Part shown: positions 1 to 4,300 of the stretch, one piece after another
How the letters are laid out: the number at the start of each line of letters is the position of its first letter
Numbering within the stretch: position 1 is the first letter of the stretch
Assembly: GCA_002691365.1 (NCBI GenBank)
Contig: NZHL01000014.1
Location: forward strand, 60,134-66,776
Length of the DNA stretch: 6,643 nt
Direction: 5' to 3'
DNA from: Fidelibacterota bacterium
GTDB lineage: Bacteria; Fidelibacterota; Marinisomatia; Marinisomatales; S15-B10
Translations under genes and position numbers: made by a program
Notes under the pieces: generated by a model
What the model was told of the DNA's origin: nothing
Databases searched by the model: none
Seen by the model: only the letters and a program-made list of their open reading frames with translations

Positions 1-611
1 GTTGAATTACATGTTGAAACATTTCCATTAATATCTAGCATAATTCCTTCATCTGCTCCAGCTTTATCTGCTTCAATACATGCTAATATGCAATTTATTT
101 TACTTAAAGTATTTAAACGTGGATCTTGAGTATAAGGAGTTCCTCTACGTGTATCTACTGTCACAAGATTAATACCATTTTTATTAATAGTTTTATCTGC
201 TTTTTTATATTCTGGAATAACAACAATTGTACTTCCTTTTATAGTTGCATTCGGATGTTGATAAGGTGTTTTCTTAAGGCCCCTAGATATAATAAGACGT
301 ATATGAACATCACTTTGCATATTATTAGCTATTAAAGTTTTATTAATAATTTCAACTAATTGCTTTTTAGAACAACCAATTTCAATATCAAGCTTTTTTG
401 CCCCAAAAAAAAGCCTATTTAAATGCTCATCAATAGATACTAATCCACCATTTAAAAATCTAATCCCCTCCCATATACCATCTCCTAAAAGAAAACCACT
501 ATCAAAAACAGAAATGGAAGCCTCTGATCTTGATACAATTGCCCCATTAATATAAATTTTTATATTTTTATTACGATCATCCTCAATATAACTATGTGTT
601 CCGTTTAACAT
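1..611 (-). CDS. Class IV (fold-type IV) PLP aminotransferase, variant active-site motif, 3' end cut by the window
   Basis: I translated this from the minus strand: 203 full codons from an ATG at 611, running off the left edge. It belongs to the branched-chain / D-amino acid aminotransferase and aminodeoxychorismate lyase superfamily. Seen: IYINGAIV (19-26), VFDSGFLLGDGIWEGIRF (35-52), DEHLNRL (61-67), HIRLIISRG (103-111) and IEADKAGADEGIMLDINGNV (179-198). The family normally has a Schiff-base lysine in an 'IKSLN'-like stretch and a glutamate in 'EGSSSN'. Here the aligned stretches read PRLNTLSKIN (164-173) and STCNST (199-204): the lysine site is Asn167, with Lys171 four residues on, and the glutamate site is Thr200. 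I recall relatives carrying an S-K-L-N motif, so this is more likely a subfamily trait than decay; the frame is open and well conserved. The N-terminus is about ten residues longer than usual and no clear Shine-Dalgarno precedes it, so the start is uncertain. Substrate cannot be assigned (ilvE, dat and pabC types all possible). Confidence 0.88.
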   Translation of the reverse strand, partial: MLNGTHSYIEDDRNKNIKIYINGAIVSRSEASISVFDSGFLLGDGIWEGIRFLNGGLVSIDEHLNRLFFGAKKLDIEIGCSKKQLVEIINKTLIANNMQSDVHIRLIISRGLKKTPYQHPNATIKGSTIVVIPEYKKADKTINKNGINLVTVDTRRGTPYTQDPRLNTLSKINCILACIEADKAGADEGIMLDINGNVSTCNS

Positions 612-713
612 ATCAAAAATATAGAAAATAAAAAAATTTCTAATAATTCTTTCTAATTTATTAAGAAGTATTTTAACAATTTGTTTTTATTATACAATTT
701 ATTAAAACAAACC

Positions 714-1289
714 TTATTTAATATTTTTATACAATGGTATTAAGATTTCATTTTTTCTAAAAGGTGGAATTATCCAGGGTGAATTATATTGAGCAATAAT
801 TATTTCATTTGATGTTTTTAAGTTTTCATTTTCCATTAAAATTTTAAGTTTTTTTATATATTTATTTGCTTTTTCTTCTGTGGCCCAACCACCAAACGAT
901 ATTACAGCAACTACACCAAGTTCTTTTTCTTTTATTGTAACATCTTTTCTTTTGGAAAGCGGTAGAGTACTTAAATTATGTTTTTTTGGCATAACAAATG
1001 ATATTTGCTGTTTATTTTTATTTAAAGAATTGAAAGATGTCATCACAGGTGCAGTCATTTCAATTTTCATATTTTTATCATTACCACCAAAAATATAACT
1101 AGCTACTCTTTGAAATCCAATACTGTTTGATTGACTAAAATCTGTCTCCATGGTGGTTGTTGCAATGATTATAGATCCGTAATCTCTCAATTCAAAATCT
1201 TTAAATTTTTTTATTATATTAAAATCAGGTGTTTCAATACCAGTTTTAGAGACCATGGCTAAAAAAAATAATATTATATATATTTTCAT
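714..1289 (-). CDS. SOUL family heme-binding protein, probably membrane-anchored or exported
   Basis: This 191-residue protein matches the SOUL/HBP heme-binding family along its whole length. Seen: ETPDFNIIKKFKDFELRDYG (19-38), IGFQRVASYIFGGNDK (57-72), KIEMTAPVMTS (75-85), ISFVMPKKH (96-104), VVAVISFGGWATEEKANKY (126-144) and the C-terminal AQYNSPWIIPPFRKNEILIP (166-185). The family binds heme or other tetrapyrroles with modest affinity; its bacterial role is not settled. Residues 3-13 are hydrophobic and end near Ser14, just before the SOUL domain, so they read as a signal peptide or single anchor; many bacterial members have such a segment. The length is normal. It lies between lhgO upstream and the aminotransferase downstream on the same strand, with 112 and 102 nt gaps that could hold separate promoters. 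No strong ribosome-binding site precedes the ATG. Confidence 0.92.
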   Translation of the reverse strand: MKIYIILFFLAMVSKTGIETPDFNIIKKFKDFELRDYGSIIIATTTMETDFSQSNSIGFQRVASYIFGGNDKNMKIEMTAPVMTSFNSLNKNKQQISFVMPKKHNLSTLPLSKRKDVTIKEKELGVVAVISFGGWATEEKANKYIKKLKILMENENLKTSNEIIIAQYNSPWIIPPFRKNEILIPLYKNIK

Positions 1290-1352
1290 TTATGTTCATC
1301 AAATAATTATTAAATATGTCTGTAAAAATCAATCATGTTAATATATATATAA

Positions 1353-1381
1353 AATGTATTTACAACCTATTTAAATACATT
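1353..1381 (-). terminator. AT-rich hairpin after lhgO: weak intrinsic terminator or operator dyad
   Basis: A perfect 10-bp inverted repeat (AATGTATTTA / TAAATACATT, minus sense) encloses a 9-nt loop, starting 20 nt after the lhgO stop. A short T run (TTTTAT) then TA repeats follow, which suits a weak Rho-independent terminator, but the stem has only one G-C pair. The dyad also ends about 60 nt before the SOUL gene start and overlaps a loose TTGTAA / TATTAA promoter-like pair with a 16-nt spacer. It could therefore be an operator for that gene instead. The sequence alone does not decide. Confidence 0.4.
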
Positions 1382-1401
1382 ATTAAAAAAATAAGTAAAA
1401 T

Positions 1402-2583
1402 TTATTTTATATAATTATCAATTATATAATCTGCTATTGCTAGTGAAGATGTAGCTGCAGGTGAGGGTGCGTTTAGAACATGTATTTGATTATTCAATTT
1501 TATTATATCAAAATCCATCATTAGATTACCTTTAGTATCAACACCTTGGGCTCTTACGCCACAAGAACCTTTATTTATATCTTTAGATCTTATTTCAGGT
1601 ATGAGAACTTGACTTTTATTTAAAAAAGAGGATTTTAAAAATGAAGTTGAGAATTCATTAATACAAAAAAGGAAATTTTTTCTTATAAAGTTTAAAAACC
1701 CTTGATATGATAAATAATCGATCATATCACTTATTGATATATCAAAGTTACTATAACCTTCTCTTTTAAATGCTAGTACTGCATTAGGACCAACTTCCCT
1801 ATCACCATTTATCATTCTTGTAAAGTGTACTCCAAGAAATGGAAATTTTGGATTTCCAACTGGATATACAAGGTGATTAACTAACTTTTTAGCATCTTTT
1901 GTTAGTTTATAATATTCACCTCTGAAGGGGACAATTTTCATTTTTCTTTTTTCTTTAGATAATTTTTTATATGTTAAATCAGAATGTAAACCAGTGCAAT
2001 TAATTATATATTCATAACCTTTTCTTGAAAAATTATCAATATATATTTTATTTTTAATTTTTTTTACTTTTTTAATTTTTGAAGAAAGAAAAATATTACC
2101 ACCACTTTCTTTGATATTGTTTGACATTGAATTAATAACTCCTTTATAATCAACAATACCTTCATCAGGCACTAATAATGTTTTTAAAGATTTAACAAAA
2201 GGCTCTCTTTTTTTTAATTCACTTTGTGTTAAAAACTTTAACCCATTTAATCCATTTTTTTTACCTGTTTTAGCCATAACATTTATCAAATTAATATCAT
2301 TATTTGATGTTGCAACTATAATTTTTCCACATATATCATAATCTATTTTATTAATCTTACAATAATTTACCATTTGCTTTATACCAGAAACAGTAAGCTT
2401 AGCTTTTAAAGATCCTGACTTATAACCTATACCACAGTGTAAAACTCCACTATTTCTTCCAGATTGATGAAAACCTATTTTTTTTTCTTTTTCAAAGATA
2501 TCTATATTATTATTTTTTTCACATTGGAGTTTATATCCTAAAGCTAAGCCAATTATACCACCACCAATAATTCCTATATTCAT
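1402..2583 (-). CDS. lhgO: L-2-hydroxyglutarate oxidase/dehydrogenase (FAD-dependent)
   Basis: A full-length 393-residue FAD-dependent oxidoreductase of the LhgO/L2HGDH branch of the DAO family. It oxidises L-2-hydroxyglutarate to 2-oxoglutarate; in E. coli the enzyme passes electrons to the membrane quinone pool. Seen: the N-terminal Rossmann dinucleotide motif IGIIGGGIIGLALG (3-16) with an acidic residue after the second strand (DIFEKE, 28-33); the signature QSGRNSGVLHCGIGYKSGSL (40-59); CTGLHSD (196-202); VPFRGEYYKL (218-227); VYPVGNPKFPFLGVHFT (239-255); GPNAVLAF (265-272); and the C-terminal VRAQGVD (343-349) and HVLNAPSPAATSSLAIADYI (368-387). All parts expected of the family are present. 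It follows the tRNA-Pro terminator and a possible leader ORF by 24 nt. The nearest SD-like element is AGGA about 11 nt before the ATG, rather far. A glycerol-3-phosphate-dehydrogenase-like DAO enzyme is a less likely alternative. Confidence 0.94.
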   Translation of the reverse strand: MNIGIIGGGIIGLALGYKLQCEKNNNIDIFEKEKKIGFHQSGRNSGVLHCGIGYKSGSLKAKLTVSGIKQMVNYCKINKIDYDICGKIIVATSNNDINLINVMAKTGKKNGLNGLKFLTQSELKKREPFVKSLKTLLVPDEGIVDYKGVINSMSNNIKESGGNIFLSSKIKKVKKIKNKIYIDNFSRKGYEYIINCTGLHSDLTYKKLSKEKRKMKIVPFRGEYYKLTKDAKKLVNHLVYPVGNPKFPFLGVHFTRMINGDREVGPNAVLAFKREGYSNFDISISDMIDYLSYQGFLNFIRKNFLFCINEFSTSFLKSSFLNKSQVLIPEIRSKDINKGSCGVRAQGVDTKGNLMMDFDIIKLNNQIHVLNAPSPAATSSLAIADYIIDNYIK

Positions 2584-2607
2584 TATAAAATCAATCCTAT
2601 TTTTTAA

Positions 2608-2679
2608 TTAATTCAATTTTATAATTAATTGACTTGATATAATTTTATTATTCTTAAAACTAAAGATAGTATTGACCAT
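2608..2679 (-). CDS. Possible 23-codon leader ORF upstream of lhgO
   Basis: ATG at 2679 opens a 23-codon frame ending in TAA at 2608, 24 nt before lhgO. The peptide begins MVNTIFSFKNNK and continues with a mixed Ile/Ser/Lys/Asn/Leu stretch. It has no recognisable domain, no run of one amino acid that would suggest classic attenuation, and no clear membrane segment. Its main support is a GAGGAG Shine-Dalgarno stretch 7 nt before the ATG, better than that of most neighbouring genes, including lhgO. It could be a translated leader that couples to lhgO, a free small protein, or a chance ORF in AT-rich DNA. Confidence 0.35.
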   Translation of the reverse strand: MVNTIFSFKNNKIISSQLIIKLN

Positions 2680-2695
2680 AGAAGTTCTCCTCTAT
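2678..2695 (-). promoter_or_regulatory. Hairpin that could mask the leader ORF ribosome-binding site and start codon
   Basis: In minus-strand RNA, AUAGAGG (2695-2689) can pair with CUUCUAU (2684-2678) across an AGAA tetraloop, giving a 7-bp stem with one G-U pair. The stem holds half of the GAGGAG ribosome-binding site on one side and the AU of the leader AUG on the other. Such a short, AU-leaning stem would be weak and could act as a temperature- or factor-sensitive gate, or be chance. Seen: the complementarity. Inferred: any control. Confidence 0.3.
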
Positions 2696-2701
2696 AAAAC
2701 T

Positions 2702-2730
2702 AAAAACCCCTCTCTTTGTGAGAAGGGTTT
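2702..2730 (-). terminator. Intrinsic terminator after tRNA-Pro
   Basis: In minus-strand RNA, AAACCCTTCTC (2730-2720) pairs with GAGAGGGGTTT (2714-2704) over a five-base ACAAA loop, giving an 11-bp stem with one U-G wobble. The stem runs into five Ts (2706-2702). It starts 7 nt after the tRNA 3' end, so it closes the argS-to-tRNA block and separates it from lhgO. The T run is short and partly inside the stem. Confidence 0.85.
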
Positions 2731-2737
2731 CAGTAAG

Positions 2738-2811
2738 TCGGAGTGAAAGGATTTGAACCTTCGACCCCCTGGTCCCAAACCAGGTGCGCTACCAGGCTGC
2801 GCCACACTCCG
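2738..2811 (-). tRNA. tRNA-Pro (anticodon UGG)
   Basis: The 74-nt cloverleaf folds cleanly: acceptor stem CGGAGTG (2811-2805) with CACTCCG (2745-2739), D stem GCGC/GCGC with an AGCCTGGTA loop, anticodon stem CCTGG/CCAGG with loop TTTGGGA, and a T arm containing GGTTCAAATCC. The anticodon is TGG at 2777-2775, reading CCN/CCA proline codons. The discriminator is A at 2738, as expected for tRNA-Pro. CCA is not encoded (CTT follows), so a CCA-adding enzyme is needed. It begins only 7 nt after the stop codon of the thioredoxin-family gene and is followed at once by a terminator. It is therefore made either from its own promoter inside that gene's end or by cutting it from the longer mRNA. Confidence 0.98.
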
Positions 2812-2818
2812 AATTAAA

Positions 2819-3418
2819 TTAATTATCTACATATTTAATCGTACAACCAATTGCTTTTGTTGAAACTTGTGAAATTTTCTTGCCTTCTACCATAGAATCT
2901 AATGCATCCATTAAATAATTATCTTCAACTTTTTTTGGATTTCTAGAATTGTCATCTATTGCACCCTTATAAACTAATTTCCCATTAGAATCAAATAAAT
3001 AAACATGAGGTGTCTTAGTCGCACCAAAAGCAGTGGCAAGTTTTGATTTCTCATCTAATGTATATGAAAATTCATACTTTGCTTTTTTTGCATGCTTAAT
3101 CATATCTGACATGCTATCTCCAGAATTTCGTGTTCCCTGGTTAGAATTAATTGCAACCATATCAATACCTTTATCTTTGTATTTTTTATAAATTAGATTA
3201 TATCTATCTTCCCATGCTAAAACCCAAGGACAAGTATTACATGAAAAAATAACAATTAAACCTTTTTTACCCATAGCATCTTTCAAACTTATAGGATTTC
3301 CATTGACTTGATCCATTTTGACTTCAAACAAAGGAATTTGGGAACCTATCTCTAATTCTTTTGATTGCAAAAAAGTTGTCAAAATAAAAATCATAATTAA
3401 ATTAAAAATTTTATTCAT
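2819..3418 (-). CDS. Exported thioredoxin/redoxin-family protein with CNTC motif
   Basis: This 199-residue protein has a hydrophobic N-terminal signal segment (about 3-19, ending LQSKE) and a redoxin domain resembling the AhpC/TSA and CxxCP thioredoxin-like families. Seen: IVIFSCNTCPWVLAWEDRYN (55-74) with Cys60 and Cys63 as the likely redox pair; IDMVAINSNQ (85-94); ATKTPHVYLFDSNGKLVYKG (133-152) with the cis-proline at Pro137; and YLMDALDSM (168-176). A third cysteine, Cys192 in AIGCTIKY, recurs at this place in related proteins as I know them. It probably acts on thiols or peroxides outside the cytoplasm; the substrate is unknown. I chose the ATG at 3418: it has AAGGAG six bases upstream and starts the signal peptide. 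An ATG at 3433 would add MKENE, lie on the ribosome-binding site itself, and overlap the tlpA-like gene. One base separates this start from that gene's TGA, so the two are coupled. Confidence 0.9.
   Translation of the reverse strand: MNKIFNLIMIFILTTFLQSKELEIGSQIPLFEVKMDQVNGNPISLKDAMGKKGLIVIFSCNTCPWVLAWEDRYNLIYKKYKDKGIDMVAINSNQGTRNSGDSMSDMIKHAKKAKYEFSYTLDEKSKLATAFGATKTPHVYLFDSNGKLVYKGAIDDNSRNPKKVEDNYLMDALDSMVEGKKISQVSTKAIGCTIKYVDN
2822..2850 (-). promoter_or_regulatory. Candidate sigma70-type promoter for tRNA-Pro, inside the 3' end of the upstream gene
   Basis: TTGGTT (2850-2845) and GATAAT (2827-2822) are separated by 17 nt in minus sense. The -10 box matches the consensus at five of six positions, the -35 only at TTG. 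A start about seven bases after the -10 would fall near 2815, four bases before the mature tRNA 5' end. The geometry is good, but such boxes are common by chance in DNA this rich in A and T. Confidence 0.35.
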
Positions 3419-3419
3419 T

Positions 3420-3908
3420 TCATTCTCCTTCATTAATTCCGATGTTAATTCCTCTTATAAATCTCTTCTTAGAAGCTTTTCCTTCCCAGAAATCTACAAC
3501 ATTTCCAGATTGTTTTCCGAACACTATTGTAAATGGCAAAGCTCCACTCCAATTTTCATTTGTTTGATTAATAAAATCATTATCTTTTTGGTTTTTTAAA
3601 AAAGACAATCCCTCAACATTTTGAGAATTTAAAAATTTTAAAGCCTTTTTTTTGTCTTCTAACCAATCATTAGAAACAAAAAAAACCTTTAAGTTATCCT
3701 CATATTTTAATGATAAATCCATAATCATTGGAAACTCATCAATACATGGACTACAATTTGTAGCCCAATAATTAACTAAGACCGATTTTTCACCTTTAAA
3801 TTTATTAATTTCATTTTTAATATCATTCGCATTCACTTCCATAAAATCAATTTTAGATTCTTCACATGATATTAAAATTAAGCTAATTATGAATATATAA
3901 TTTTTCAT
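3420..3908 (-). CDS. TlpA/ResA-like thioredoxin-fold lipoprotein
   Basis: This 162-residue protein has a short lipoprotein signal (MKNYIFIISLILISC) with lipobox LISC and acylation at Cys15, so it should be tethered to a membrane facing the periplasm. The thioredoxin-like domain follows: VLVNYWATNCSPCIDEFP (43-60) with the redox pair Cys52 and Cys55; VFFVSNDW (75-82), where TlpA proteins keep their second beta strand; and GALPFTIVF (122-130) with the cis-proline at Pro125. The family reduces or isomerises disulfides in exported proteins or cytochrome c apoproteins; nothing here names the client. The gene is shorter than many TlpA proteins but complete. Its ATG is not preceded by a Shine-Dalgarno site and overlaps (ATGA) a ten-codon frame from the gene before it, which suggests translation by coupling. 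It sits one base before the CNTC-type gene. Confidence 0.92.
   Translation of the reverse strand: MKNYIFIISLILISCEESKIDFMEVNANDIKNEINKFKGEKSVLVNYWATNCSPCIDEFPMIMDLSLKYEDNLKVFFVSNDWLEDKKKALKFLNSQNVEGLSFLKNQKDNDFINQTNENWSGALPFTIVFGKQSGNVVDFWEGKASKKRFIRGINIGINEGE
3425..3430 (-). promoter_or_regulatory. Ribosome-binding site that decides the CNTC protein start
   Basis: AAGGAG sits six bases before the ATG at 3418, inside the last codons of the upstream tlpA-like gene. An ATG at 3433 lies immediately upstream of this site, overlapping no SD of its own, so the site supports 3418 as the true start and coupling to the upstream frame. Confidence 0.75.
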
Positions 3909-3937
3909 TCAAAATTTTTTTTATATTTAGGTGCCAT
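3905..3937 (-). other. Possible ten-codon bridging micro-ORF
   Basis: The stop of the 108-residue gene forms TAATG, whose ATG (3937) opens MAPKYKKNFE and then ends at a TGA that overlaps the tlpA-like ATG as ATGA. A ribosome ending the first gene could restart here and be delivered to the tlpA-like start, which lacks its own Shine-Dalgarno site. Ten codons carry no coding signal, so this is a layout observation only. Confidence 0.25.
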
Positions 3938-4263
3938 TATTTCAAATTATCTTCTAAAATTATTTTTTTTTCTTCAATAATACCATTTGCCATTAATTTC
4001 CATTCACTTCTATCTGGAGTTCTACCTAATTCCATCCTATAAAGTTTACCTGTGGAAGTATCAAGCATATAATGCCAATGAGTTCTATCAATATTAAATG
4101 ATTGCAGTTGGAACCTTCCTGTTGTAGCAGAGTTTGAAATTTCATTTCTAATGAAATCCTCAAATTGAGAAAGATATACTTTAATTGAATCATTTTGTTT
4201 TGAATAAACAATAGGATTGGTGTTGAAAATTATAATTATTACCATTAGTAAATATTTTTTCAT
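3937..4263 (-). CDS. Small exported protein of unknown function
   Basis: I do not recognise this 108-residue protein. Residues 4-15 form a hydrophobic signal segment (LLMVIIIIFN), with possible cleavage near VYSKQN. The mature part is short, cysteine-free and mixed: an amphipathic stretch (SIKVYLSQFEDFIRNEI), then a compact beta-like part, GRFQLQSFNIDRTHWHYMLD (49-68) and TSTGKLYRMELGRTPDRSEW (69-88), followed by KLMANG. The D-T-x-T-G-K-x-(Y/W) step resembles single blade-like units in exported bacterial proteins that often read 'LDTxTGxxW'; this is a likeness, not an assignment. AGGAG lies five bases before the ATG, so the start is firm. It follows argS by 37 nt and precedes the tlpA-like gene by 28 nt, suggesting a shared mRNA and an envelope role near the thiol proteins. 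Confidence 0.8.
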   Translation of the reverse strand: MKKYLLMVIIIIFNTNPIVYSKQNDSIKVYLSQFEDFIRNEISNSATTGRFQLQSFNIDRTHWHYMLDTSTGKLYRMELGRTPDRSEWKLMANGIIEEKKIILEDNLK

Positions 4264-4300
4264 AAAAACTCCTTTTTTTAATTTTTAAAAATAAAAAAGA

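Noticed and set aside
126..335. 69-codon plus-strand frame
   Set aside because: It lies opposite the class IV aminotransferase, whose motifs are clear on the minus strand; the peptide has low complexity and no ribosome-binding support.
689..694. Perfect minus-strand TATAAT upstream of the aminotransferase
   Set aside because: No -35-like hexamer lies at 16 to 18 bases, and such hexamers are expected by chance here.
680..711. TTTGTTTT/AAAACAAA inverted repeat after the SOUL stop codon
   Set aside because: The stem is eight pairs with a single G-C and a 16-base loop, and no T run follows, so it is not a credible terminator.
880..1098. 72-codon plus-strand frame
   Set aside because: It is antisense to the SOUL gene, which has family motifs along its full length.
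3318..3599. 93-codon plus-strand frame
   Set aside because: It runs antisense across the junction of two thioredoxin-fold genes and shows no domain.
4026..4211. 61-codon minus-strand frame
   Set aside because: It is an out-of-frame shadow inside the 108-residue exported protein gene, which has a good Shine-Dalgarno site and signal peptide.
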